From Mycolicibacterium wolinskyi (lineage in GTDB: Bacteria > Actinomycetota > Actinomycetes > Mycobacteriales > Mycobacteriaceae): DNA of 64,000 nt. The stretch is from NCBI RefSeq assembly GCF_002101965.1, contig NZ_LQQA01000010.1, forward strand, positions 421,907 through 485,906, given 5' to 3'. Of the stretch, positions 42,996 through 52,379 are shown one piece after another (the stretch's first letter is position 1; each line of letters opens with the position of its first letter). The translations under genes were made by a program, and so were the position numbers. The notes under the pieces are model-generated. The model saw only the letters and a list, made by a program, of their open reading frames with translations, was not told the DNA's origin and did not search any database.

Positions 42996-44458
42996 ATCTC
43001 TTTGCGGTGCTGGATCAGGCCGCCTCGCGGTTCGGCGACCGCGGGGCCCTGTTCCTGGGTGAGAAGCAGGTCTGTACGTGGTCGCAACTGCGAGACCGCG
43101 TGCTGCGGCTGGCGACGTCTCTTCAGGCACTGGGTGATCGGGGCACACGGATCGCGGTCGCCAGCGAGAACCGCCCCGAGATCGTGGAGCTCATGTTCGC
43201 GATCTGGGCCGCCGAATGCGTGTATGTCCCGATCAACTACAAGCTTCACCCGCGCGAGATGGCCGACATCGTCGCCGATTCCGGCGCGTCTCAGGTGTTC
43301 GCGTCGACGAAGATCGCCGCCGGGCTGTCGCTGGATGCACCCGTGGAAGTCATCGGCTCCGAGGCCTATGCGCGTCGCTTCGACGCCGAGCCGGCCGTGG
43401 TTCCGGTGACCGACCCGGCCACCCTCGCGTGGCTGTTCTACACCAGCGGCACCACCGGAAAGTCCAAGGGCGCCATGCTGTCCCATCGTAACCTCATGGC
43501 GATGACGGTGTCCCACCTCGCGGACTTCGACTCCCCCGACGAGAACTGCAGCCTGATTCACGGCGCGCCGATGTCGCACGGCTCCGGCCTGTACGTCCCG
43601 CCCTATGTCCTGCGTGGGGCGCGGCAAGTCGTGCCGGAATCCGCGGCATTCGAACCTGACGAGTTTCTCGACCTCTGTGACCACCACCCGGGATGCAGTG
43701 CGTTTCTCGCACCGACCATGGTGCAGCGGCTGTTGGCAACCGGACGCACCCGGCCGCGCAATCTACAGACGATCGTCTATGGCGGCGGACCGATGTACGT
43801 CGACAGCCTCAAGAAGGCGATGGCAGCGTACGGCTCGGTCTTCGTGCAGCTCTACGGTCAGGGTGAGGCGCCGATGACCATCACGGGGCTGCGGCGCGCC
43901 GATCATGTGGACGCGTCTGACGCGATTCTCGGCTCGGTCGGGTACGTGCGGTCCGGCGTCGATGTCGCTGTGCTCCGCGAGGACGGTAGCCCGGCCGACA
44001 TCGGCGAGATCGGCGAAATCGTCTGCCGCGGTGACGTCGTCATGTCCGGGTATTGGAACAATCCGGGCGCCACGGCGGCGACTCTCAAAGACGGCTGGCT
44101 GCACACCGGCGACATGGGCTCATTCGATGCCCGCGGTTACCTCACGCTGCGCGACCGCTCCAAGGATGTCGTGATCAGCGGCGGTAGCAACATCTATCCG
44201 CGTGAGGTCGAGGAAGTCCTGCTCGAGCATCCGGCTGTGGTCGAGGCCGGTGTCGTCGGGGCGCCGGATGACGAGTGGGGCGAGATTGTGGTGGCGTTCG
44301 TCGTCGGTTCGGTTTCGGCTGCTGAGCTCGATGCTCATCTGCTGGAACGCATTGCACGGTTTAAACGGCCCAAACGCTACGAGTTCATCGACGCGCTGCC
44401 GAAGAACAGCTACGGCAAGGTACTCAAACGAGAGTTGCGAGAGCGGTTGGGGCACTAG
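42992..44458 (+). CDS. Acyl-CoA synthetase (AMP-binding, FadD-type) 2
   Basis: This 488-aa ANL ligase has the P-loop FYTSGTTGKSKGAMLSHRN, QLYGQGEAPMTITGL, WLHTGDMGSFD, the hinge RSKDVVISGGSNIYPREVEE and the catalytic Lys in LPKNSYGKVLKREL. It is distinct from the ligase at 40718 and may act on a different acid of the same pathway. It ends 3 bases from the convergent DapB-like gene. Confidence 0.9.
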   Translation: MNLFAVLDQAASRFGDRGALFLGEKQVCTWSQLRDRVLRLATSLQALGDRGTRIAVASENRPEIVELMFAIWAAECVYVPINYKLHPREMADIVADSGASQVFASTKIAAGLSLDAPVEVIGSEAYARRFDAEPAVVPVTDPATLAWLFYTSGTTGKSKGAMLSHRNLMAMTVSHLADFDSPDENCSLIHGAPMSHGSGLYVPPYVLRGARQVVPESAAFEPDEFLDLCDHHPGCSAFLAPTMVQRLLATGRTRPRNLQTIVYGGGPMYVDSLKKAMAAYGSVFVQLYGQGEAPMTITGLRRADHVDASDAILGSVGYVRSGVDVAVLREDGSPADIGEIGEIVCRGDVVMSGYWNNPGATAATLKDGWLHTGDMGSFDARGYLTLRDRSKDVVISGGSNIYPREVEEVLLEHPAVVEAGVVGAPDDEWGEIVVAFVVGSVSAAELDAHLLERIARFKRPKRYEFIDALPKNSYGKVLKRELRERLGH

Positions 44459-44461
44459 GCG

Positions 44462-45535
44462 TCACCACATCAACCCACGGATCATCTCCGTCGGCGGAAT
44501 GTCCTCGACCGCAACCAATCCCGCGGGTGCGCGGCAGACCCAGTCGATCGCATTGACCGCGCGGGCCGCCGTCGAGAGGCAGCCGGCATCGGTCACGTCG
44601 AGGACCGGATGGGACAGGTGGGTGCTGACCTCGATGCGTGGCTCGCCCTCGACGATCACCTTGTGCACACCGGACAGGCCGTCGGGCGGATAGTCCCACT
44701 CCGGCGCGGCTGCGGGCGTGAGGCGAGTGGTGTGTTCGACGGTGATGACCGGCACGCCGCCACGCATACCTTCCACACCGAACCGCACTCCGGCCAGCTG
44801 TCCGGGCTCGACGGTCGTCATCGTGCATTCGATGCGGTTCTCGGCGTACCACGGCTCATACCGCTGACGGACCTCGTCGAGAGTCACCCCGAGATGGCCG
44901 GCGAGATTGCGCACCAAGCCACCGAACATGGACGTGATGACTCCCGGCTGGAATGCCATCGGTGTGTCATCGTCCGGCGTGGTACCGAAACCCATTGCCG
45001 TGCCGGTGTATTCGTAGTCATCGTAGTTGCCGTAGTCGAAGATCTCTTTGACGGTCACCGACTCGGCACGCGTCACCAGGCTCAGCGCGGCGTGCACCGC
45101 GGTATCCCCCGAATAGCCCGGGTCGATCCCATTGACATACAGCGAGGAGTTGCCCGCCTGGCACGCCTGCTCGAGCGGGACCCGCAGCCAGTCGTCGGCT
45201 TGGCGCGGGGTCACCAGCCACACCATCGATGTTCCGACAACGTTGATCCCGGCGGCCAAGAGCTTCGACATCTGCTCGATCGCCTCCATCGGCCGGGTTT
45301 CGCCGAGCGCGGTGTAGACGACGCAGTCGGGCGTCAGCGCGATCAGAGCGTCGAGGTCGTTGGTCGCGACCACCCCCGTCGGCTCCGAAAGCCCGCACAG
45401 ATCGGCGGCATCGCGCCCGATCTTGTCGGGATTGGCCGCGTGCACACCGACGAGCTTCAGATCCGGGCGGCCGATGATCGCTCGCAGCGAGTGTCGACCG
45501 ACATTGCCCGTGGAGAACTGCACCACTCTGCGCAT
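44462..45535 (-). CDS. DapB-like NAD(P)-binding oxidoreductase (paralogue)
   Basis: This 357-aa Rossmann protein starts MRRVVQFSTGNVGRHSLRAI. It has VVGTSMVW and YVNGIDPGYSGD, paralogous to the protein at 5814-6890 and of the same length. The reaction is unknown. It is divergent from the 6-TM gene at 45670, and the 134-bp region between them holds a TGACT-N2-AGTCA palindrome, so it may belong to the same regulon. Confidence 0.8.
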   Translation of the reverse strand: MRRVVQFSTGNVGRHSLRAIIGRPDLKLVGVHAANPDKIGRDAADLCGLSEPTGVVATNDLDALIALTPDCVVYTALGETRPMEAIEQMSKLLAAGINVVGTSMVWLVTPRQADDWLRVPLEQACQAGNSSLYVNGIDPGYSGDTAVHAALSLVTRAESVTVKEIFDYGNYDDYEYTGTAMGFGTTPDDDTPMAFQPGVITSMFGGLVRNLAGHLGVTLDEVRQRYEPWYAENRIECTMTTVEPGQLAGVRFGVEGMRGGVPVITVEHTTRLTPAAAPEWDYPPDGLSGVHKVIVEGEPRIEVSTHLSHPVLDVTDAGCLSTAARAVNAIDWVCRAPAGLVAVEDIPPTEMIRGLMW

Positions 45536-45633
45536 AGATAACCCTCACTGGTTGGCGAGCAGACACAGACTCGCACAGAAGTGGTCCGAAAGATGCGACT
45601 TTACGTCTGCTCGCGGAGGTTGAAACTAGCCGA

Positions 45634-45664
45634 TTGACTACTGACGATTATTGACTACAGTCAG
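45634..45664 (+). promoter_or_regulatory. Operator TGACT-N2-AGTCA with overlapping -10
   Basis: TGACTACAGTCA (45652-45663) is an inverted repeat with a 2-base centre. A half copy starts at 45634 (TTGACTAC repeated 17 bases apart). TACAGT at 45656-45661 fits a -10 TANNNT element and would start transcription at about the ATG at 45670, giving a leaderless mRNA. The same palindrome precedes the tetR gene. Confidence 0.65.
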
Positions 45665-45669
45665 CGTTC

Positions 45670-46401
45670 ATGAAGCTGCCGACGTTCAGCCCAAGCCGTG
45701 GCGGTAGTCGGGACACGGTCGCGCGCCCGCCGGCGAGCGGGCTCGACGAGCACATGGCGGCCTCGCAGCGCGCACAGCGCCAGGCCGACAAATGGCTCAT
45801 CTCCGGGAGCCTGCTGATCGGTACCGCGGCTCTCGGCATCTTCGGATTGCCACTGTTCCTGCGCGGTGTGTGGCTGCTTCGCAAGGCCCAGCGTGACGGG
45901 TTGTCCGTCCGCCCGATGCTGGTCACACTGATCGGCTATCTGGTCATCATCGACGCCGCGATCAACACGGTGGGCTGGGCGCTGGACCTGGTCGCCAACC
46001 ACACCATCCTGGCCCGAATCCTGTTGAACGGCTGGGGCGCAATGTTCGACGCCGGGTACTTCTGGCATTACAACGAGCTCTGGCTCGGTGGCGCATCGGC
46101 ACCCGGCGAGAAGGCCATGGAAGTCGGCATGATCCTCACCGTCTTCACCATGCGGATCGCCGCCGCGATCGGATTCCTGCAGATGAAGCGCTGGGGTCAC
46201 CAGTGGATGATCATCACCTGCTGGATGGGCATCGTCATCTGGTGCCTCTACGTGTTCAACATGACGATGTTCGCCGACGTGCGATTCGCCGGCGTCGTGC
46301 TGCCGGTCGTCGGGTGGTGGCTCTACGACATCTTCTACATCACCCCGTTCCTGGCGATCCCCTACCTGCATTCGGTCAACCGCGAGATCTTCTCCGACTA
46401 G
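45670..46401 (+). CDS. Six-TM membrane protein, copy 1
   Basis: This 243-aa protein has a polar N-terminus of about 43 residues and six predicted helices (about 44-68, 80-105, 112-135, 147-168, 175-196 and 200-225). It carries conserved polar clusters GAMFDAGYFWHYNELW, QMKRWGHQW and YDIFYITPFLAIPYLH that could bind a metal or cofactor. The family is not recognised. The last 80 residues differ at only 6 positions from the copy at 49642-50340. It has no ribosome site and sits 6 bases after an operator, which fits leaderless expression. Its neighbours are tetR and the VWA/MoxR genes. Confidence 0.75.
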   Translation: MKLPTFSPSRGGSRDTVARPPASGLDEHMAASQRAQRQADKWLISGSLLIGTAALGIFGLPLFLRGVWLLRKAQRDGLSVRPMLVTLIGYLVIIDAAINTVGWALDLVANHTILARILLNGWGAMFDAGYFWHYNELWLGGASAPGEKAMEVGMILTVFTMRIAAAIGFLQMKRWGHQWMIITCWMGIVIWCLYVFNMTMFADVRFAGVVLPVVGWWLYDIFYITPFLAIPYLHSVNREIFSD

Positions 46402-46418
46402 TCGATGACTCACCTCAT

Positions 46419-46430
46419 TGACTTAAGTCA
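46419..46430. promoter_or_regulatory. Operator TGACT-N2-AGTCA upstream of tetR
   Basis: TGACTTAAGTCA is a perfect 12-bp palindrome 24 bases before the tetR start. It shares the TGACT...AGTCA arms with the site at 45652-45663, which suggests autoregulation by this TetR protein. Confidence 0.65.
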
Positions 46431-46454
46431 GTAATAGGTCTAGAAAGAACGAAC

Positions 46455-47054
46455 ATGGCGCCACAGCTCAAGCAGACGGCACGCGATTTGCGCCGCTTGC
46501 AGACGCGGGAGCGGATACTCGGCGCGGCCATCGCCGAGTTCCAGGCGTCGGGTATGGCCGGGGCAGACGTCGGCGCGATCGTCAATGCCGCGGGCGTGGC
46601 CCACGGTACGTTCTTCTTCCACTTCCCCAGCAAGGAGCACGTCCTGCTCGAGCTGGAGCGACGCGAAGAGACGCGCATGGCAACCGAATTCGCGCGCTTT
46701 CTCGACATCGATCATGATCTCGCGACGGCGCTGACCGAACTCGTCCGCCTCGTGACCCGCCTGGAGCAGCGCTTCGGCCCGATACTTTTCAAAGAAGTGT
46801 TGGCACTCCACTTTTCGCCCTCACGCCCCACCATGGACGAGTGGACCGACCACCCCCTCATCGTGCTGCTGGTCCGCGAGATCGAGCGCGCCCGCGGTGA
46901 CGGCGAAGTACATCCCGAGGTCGATGCGTTCTACAGCGCCGCGTTCTTCCTGCTGGGGATCTATGGCGTGCTGACCACCACCGCCAACAACGAGAAGCGT
47001 GACGCGATGCTGGCAGAACTCGTCGCGACGGCCCTACGCGGACTGGAGATATGA
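46455..47054 (+). CDS. TetR family transcriptional regulator
   Basis: This 199-aa protein has an N-terminal TetR helix-turn-helix: RERILGAAIAEFQASGMAGA, then VGAIVNAAGVAHGTFFFHFP and SKEHVLLELE. The C-terminal ligand domain is all-helical (about residues 75-199) with no recognised effector class. It is likely to bind the two TGACT-N2-AGTCA sites flanking copy 1 of the 6-TM gene. It is followed by one base and then a 34-codon ORF, so it heads the operon that runs to the P450 gene. Confidence 0.9.
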   Translation: MAPQLKQTARDLRRLQTRERILGAAIAEFQASGMAGADVGAIVNAAGVAHGTFFFHFPSKEHVLLELERREETRMATEFARFLDIDHDLATALTELVRLVTRLEQRFGPILFKEVLALHFSPSRPTMDEWTDHPLIVLLVREIERARGDGEVHPEVDAFYSAAFFLLGIYGVLTTTANNEKRDAMLAELVATALRGLEI

Positions 47055-47055
47055 C

Positions 47056-47160
47056 ATGGACTGGGTTTGGGAAATACTGCGTTATGTGGCCGCCTGGGGC
47101 GGTACCGGCTTGATCATCTGGTTCTGGTACTGGATGTTCTCCAACATCGGCACGTTCTGA
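47056..47160 (+). CDS. 34-aa Trp-rich single-TM peptide
   Basis: The peptide starts MDWVWEILRYVAAWGGTG and ends in SNIGTF. It has seven tryptophans in 34 residues and one hydrophobic helix (about residues 9-28). The ATG follows the tetR stop by one base, with GGAGAT upstream, and the VWA gene starts 17 bases after its stop. Such peptides often stabilise a membrane complex. It is too short for routine annotation, but its position in an unbroken operon supports it. Confidence 0.6.
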   Translation: MDWVWEILRYVAAWGGTGLIIWFWYWMFSNIGTF

Positions 47161-47177
47161 AGGCCCGGACGCACGCG

Positions 47178-48707
47178 ATGTCGGAACTCAGCGACGCACA
47201 TGCCATGGCGACCGAGCGCAGTTGCGCCGTCACCGCGGTGGCATTGAGCGGTCAGCGCCGCACCGGGGCTCGCCTGGTCAGCGGCCAGCACCGCGGCTTC
47301 GGCCTGAGCTCCCTGCTCGACGTCGTACATGTGCCGTATCCACCGCATCGCGATTGGACCCGCCGAACACTGACATGCGGTGTGGCACTGCAGTGCTCGC
47401 CGTCCAAGGAGCGGGTCGTCGACTATCGCCTCAACGAGCTGTCAACACGCGAACTCGCCGCGCTCACCCTCATCGAGGCCGGCGTCGCTCTGGGTTGGGT
47501 CGCCGAGAACTGGCCCGGACTGCTGGCCGACCTGCACGCGGCGCTGCCAGACCTCGAACCCGCCCACGCCGACATGGACGCCACGGAAATGCTGAACCGC
47601 GCAATCACACTGGCGCGCACCGCACAACAACTCCCACTGAACCCACTCCTCGGCAGCCTGCCGCGGGCGTACACACTGCCACAGGGCTTGTCCGACAAGT
47701 TGCGCCGCGCCTTCGGGCGGCTGCCGTGGACATCCACGCAGAAGCGGCTGCCCCGCGCGCATTCCGTTCCCGTCGGCGGTGACGGCGGCGTGCGCAACCC
47801 GAATCTGCCGCCGCCCAGCCGGCCCCAGGACAACGACCTCGACATCACACCCGACCACCGGCCGGGCATCCCCTACCCGGAATGGAACGCGTGGACCAAG
47901 AGCTTCATGCCCGACCACGTCGCCGTTCTCGAGCAGGCATACACCCAGCGCCACCGGCAGCCCGGCGTAATCGCGGTCGATGTCCGGAAGTGGTTCGAGG
48001 AGAACACCCATCGGGCGATGAAGAACCGGCTGGAGGACGGTTCCGACCTCGACATCGACAAGTACGTCGACCACTACATCGACCTGACGACGGGCGAGGC
48101 GGTCGAACCGCGCCTCTTCCGTGAACTGTTGCCCGCAAGCCGCGACGTCAGCACCGCACTGCTGCTCGATGGCAGCTCCTCGCTGGGGGTGCACGGGGGC
48201 AGGATCTTCAAACTCGAACTAGCGTGTGCCGACGCGCTGTCGCGCGCGATGACATCGGCCCGCGAACGCCACGGCATATTCACGTTCACCGGCAACACCC
48301 GCCATCGCGTGGAAGTGCGCTGTCTCAAGGACTTCGAAGAGCGCCGATTCGTTCCGCCCGGCAGCCTCGGCCTGTCCACCGGCGGCTACACCAGACTCGG
48401 TGCGCCGCTGCGGCACATGACGAGCCGCCTGCTCGCCCAACCATCGGAGAGACGGTTGCTCATCGTCATCGGTGACGGCCTGATCTCCGACGAGGGCTAT
48501 GAGGGCCGCTACGCCTGGGCCGACGCCGCCCACGCGGTCGAGGAAGCCAACGAGGCCGGCGTCTCGATGTACTACGTCGGCGTCGGCCCAACCCGCGTCG
48601 ATCCGTTGCCGGAAGTGTTCGGCCCCAAACGGTCCCAACGTATCCGCCGCGTCGAAGAACTTCCCCGCGTCCTCGCCCACGTCCACCGGGAGCTGGTCAA
48701 CGCATGA
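47178..48707 (+). CDS. VWA-domain protein, NorD/CbbO-like
   Basis: This 509-aa protein has a variable N-terminal half (about residues 1-310) and a C-terminal von Willebrand factor A domain with a MIDAS-type DGSSS (Asp331, Ser333, Ser335), GGYTRLGAPLRHMTSRLL and LLIVIGDGLISDEGYEGRY. This layout is that of NorD-type partners of MoxR/NorQ AAA+ ATPases. It is cytoplasmic, with no signal peptide. The stop overlaps the ATPase start (ATGA, 48704-48707), the usual arrangement of such pairs. Confidence 0.85.
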   Translation: MSELSDAHAMATERSCAVTAVALSGQRRTGARLVSGQHRGFGLSSLLDVVHVPYPPHRDWTRRTLTCGVALQCSPSKERVVDYRLNELSTRELAALTLIEAGVALGWVAENWPGLLADLHAALPDLEPAHADMDATEMLNRAITLARTAQQLPLNPLLGSLPRAYTLPQGLSDKLRRAFGRLPWTSTQKRLPRAHSVPVGGDGGVRNPNLPPPSRPQDNDLDITPDHRPGIPYPEWNAWTKSFMPDHVAVLEQAYTQRHRQPGVIAVDVRKWFEENTHRAMKNRLEDGSDLDIDKYVDHYIDLTTGEAVEPRLFRELLPASRDVSTALLLDGSSSLGVHGGRIFKLELACADALSRAMTSARERHGIFTFTGNTRHRVEVRCLKDFEERRFVPPGSLGLSTGGYTRLGAPLRHMTSRLLAQPSERRLLIVIGDGLISDEGYEGRYAWADAAHAVEEANEAGVSMYYVGVGPTRVDPLPEVFGPKRSQRIRRVEELPRVLAHVHRELVNA

Positions 48708-49498
48708 CAGACAACTACTACGCCAACGGCAATGAGGTTCAGCTGTTCGAGCAGGCATATCGGCAGCGCCTGCCCGTTATGCTCACCGGCCCGACGGGAT
48801 GCGGCAAGACCCGCCTCGTCGAGCACATGGGACTGCTGCTGAGCCGGCCGGTCACCACCATCAGCTGCCACGACGATCTGACGAGCTCCGACCTCGTCGG
48901 CCGGTTCATGGTCACCGGCGGTGACGTCGTGTGGACGGACGGGCCGCTCACGCGCGCGGTCAAGGAAGGTGCGATCTGCTACCTCGACGAGGTCGTCGAG
49001 GCAAGGCACGATTCACTGGCCGTCCTGCATTCGCTCACCGACCACCGGCGCACGCTTTACCTGGATCGCGCCGGTGAAGTCGTCCATGCACCAGAGACTT
49101 TCATGCTGGTGTGCTCCTACAACCCCGCCTACCGCAGCTCACTGAAGGAACTCAAACCATCGTTCCGGCAGCGGTTCGTCACGCTGCCGATGCGGTATCT
49201 GCCGCCCGAGCGCGAAGCCGAGGTGATCGTCGCCGAGTCGGGGGTCGAACTGCCGACCGCGCAGCGTCTGGTCCGGTGTGCCACCGCAATCCGGACCGCT
49301 GATGAGGCATTTCATTTCGAACCGCCGTCGACGCGCGTCCTCGTCACGGCGGCGCATCTGATCGCCGCAGGCGCAACGGAACTCGAAGCCGCCGACGCCT
49401 GTGTTCTCGCACCGCTGTCGAGCGACGGCGCGATCACCGAAGGACTGCGCGAGGTGGCCGCCGCGAGCCTCGCCGACGCCGACAGCACCAGCACCTAG
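48704..49498 (+). CDS. MoxR/NorQ/CbbQ-type AAA+ ATPase
   Basis: This 264-aa AAA+ ATPase has Walker A GPTGCGKT (residues 29-36), Walker B ICYLDEV (91-97), sensor region FMLVCSYNPAY and SLKELKPSFRQRFVTLPMRY. It is of the compact CbbQ/NorQ type that works with a VWA partner to insert cofactors into or remodel an enzyme (nitric-oxide reductase, Rubisco). The target here is probably one of the adjacent membrane proteins or the P450. Translationally coupled to the VWA gene. Confidence 0.9.
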   Translation: MTDNYYANGNEVQLFEQAYRQRLPVMLTGPTGCGKTRLVEHMGLLLSRPVTTISCHDDLTSSDLVGRFMVTGGDVVWTDGPLTRAVKEGAICYLDEVVEARHDSLAVLHSLTDHRRTLYLDRAGEVVHAPETFMLVCSYNPAYRSSLKELKPSFRQRFVTLPMRYLPPEREAEVIVAESGVELPTAQRLVRCATAIRTADEAFHFEPPSTRVLVTAAHLIAAGATELEAADACVLAPLSSDGAITEGLREVAAASLADADSTST

Positions 49499-49513
49499 GA
49501 AGGAAACGCCGCC

Positions 49514-49645
49514 ATGGTGGATCAGAAGGAACGCAACCGCAAGAAGGCGCTCATCGTTCTGCAGATCGTCATCTACGGATATCTGCTGACGATGTTCCTC
49601 ATCCAGCTCTACATGTCGTTCGCGCGCGGCTGGTGGGAATTGTGA
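49514..49645 (+). CDS. 43-aa single-TM peptide
   Basis: The peptide starts MVDQKERNRKKALIVLQIV, has a basic N-terminus, one hydrophobic helix (about residues 13-32) and ends in ARGWWEL. It begins 15 bases after the ATPase stop, behind AGGAAA. Its TGA stop overlaps the GTG start of the second 6-TM gene (GTGA, 49642-49645), showing tight coupling. With the 34-aa peptide at 47056 it makes two tiny membrane peptides in the operon. Confidence 0.65.
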   Translation: MVDQKERNRKKALIVLQIVIYGYLLTMFLIQLYMSFARGWWEL

Positions 49646-50340
49646 CGGCGACAACAGAATCCGGCAAGGAATCCCTCAGCCTCGACGAGCATCACGAGCA
49701 GTCCCGGCTCGCGCAGCGCCGGGCCGACAAGTGGATGATCACCGGTGCCGCGCTGATGGGCATGTGGGCGCCCGGGCTCATCGGCTTCCCGATCTTCATG
49801 CGCGGGGTGTGGTTACAGCGCCAAGCGTTGCGCGCCGGGTATTCCGTGCGGCCGATGATCGTCACGCTCATCGGCTATCTCGTGCTGATCGACGGCATGC
49901 TCAACAGCCTCGGGTGGGCGCTGGACCTGGTCGCCAACCACACCCTCATCAACCGGGTGCTGATGGTCGGCTGGGGCGCGATGTTCGACGCCGGTTACTT
50001 CTGGCACTACAACGAACTATGGATCGGCGGCGCGGCCGGGCCCGGCGAGAAGTCGATGGTGTTCGGCATGATCGTCACCGTCTTCGCAATGCGGTGCGCT
50101 GCCGCAATCGGATTCCTGCAAATGAAGCGCTGGGGTCACCAATGGATGATCATCACCTGCTGGATGGGTGTGCTCATCTGGTGTCTCTACGTCTTCAACA
50201 TGACGATGTTCGCCGATGTGCGCTTCGCCGGAGTCGTGTTCCCCGTCATCGGGTGGTGGCTCTACGACATCTTCTACATCACGCCCTTCCTCGCAATCCC
50301 GTACCTGCACACGGTGAATCGCGAAATCTTCACCGACTGA
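49642..50340 (+). CDS. Six-TM membrane protein, copy 2
   Basis: This 232-aa protein starts VTATTESGKES at a GTG that overlaps the previous stop. The six helices and the conserved GAMFDAGYFWHYNELW, QMKRWGHQW and LYDIFYITPFLAIPYLH segments match copy 1 at 45670, and DNA similarity is also high over the 3' half. The N-terminal 30 residues differ. Two versions in one regulon suggest a heteromer or alternative forms of an integral membrane enzyme or channel. Confidence 0.75.
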   Translation: MTATTESGKESLSLDEHHEQSRLAQRRADKWMITGAALMGMWAPGLIGFPIFMRGVWLQRQALRAGYSVRPMIVTLIGYLVLIDGMLNSLGWALDLVANHTLINRVLMVGWGAMFDAGYFWHYNELWIGGAAGPGEKSMVFGMIVTVFAMRCAAAIGFLQMKRWGHQWMIITCWMGVLIWCLYVFNMTMFADVRFAGVVFPVIGWWLYDIFYITPFLAIPYLHTVNREIFTD

Positions 50341-50349
50341 GGAGCAACT

Positions 50350-51988
<1,639 letters not shown>

Positions 51989-52060
51989 GCTCCTCAAGAT
52001 CAGCATCGGCGATCTCGTGGTCCAAACCATGGACTGTGCGCCTTGACGGGCATACGCTGA

Positions 52061-52076
52061 TGTGATCTAGACCACA
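52061..52076. promoter_or_regulatory. CRP-type site upstream of frd genes
   Basis: TGTGATCTAGACCACA matches the mycobacterial CRP consensus TGTGANNTNNNTCACA at all but one fixed position. It lies 27 bases before the 84-aa gene and about 305 before frdA. TTGACG at 52043 may be a -35 element. CRP control of frdA is also proposed in M. tuberculosis. Confidence 0.6.
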
Positions 52077-52102
52077 TGCCTGAGACCCGAGGAGGCGGGA
52101 CG

Positions 52103-52357
52103 ATGGCCACCCACCCCACGAAACAGACCACGCATTTCTCCAGAACGAAAGCGCCATGCGGACGCATGGCCGAAGGTGATCGCCACCTCGAGAACGACGA
52201 CGACGGCCTGAGCTACGACGACCTCAAGTTCTCGTGCGGCTGCCGCGAAACCCGGCACACCTACCACGACGGATGCATCAGCGTCCGGACCATCCGACAC
52301 GACGGCAGGATTTTGCGCGACGAACGCTGCGGCGAGCACGAGGCCTGGGAAGTGTGA
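52103..52357 (+). CDS. Small Cys/His-rich hypothetical protein
   Basis: This 84-aa protein starts MATHPTKQTTHFSRTK behind GAGGAGGCGGG. It has four cysteines and several histidines in its second half (KFSCGCRETRHTYHDGC, RDERCGEHEAW), a pattern that could bind zinc. No known family is recognised. It ends 22 bases before frdA and shares a promoter region, so it is probably co-transcribed with frdABCD. Confidence 0.6.
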   Translation: MATHPTKQTTHFSRTKAPCGRMAEGDRHLENDDDGLSYDDLKFSCGCRETRHTYHDGCISVRTIRHDGRILRDERCGEHEAWEV

Positions 52358-52379
52358 GACTCGGCAGTGAGCTCCGACC

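Noticed and set aside
45670..50340. 6-TM proteins as copper membrane monooxygenase (PmoC/AmoC-like) subunits
   Set aside because: The D-x3-H-x12-H copper motif and the companion A and B subunits are not present, although the membrane layout first suggested it.
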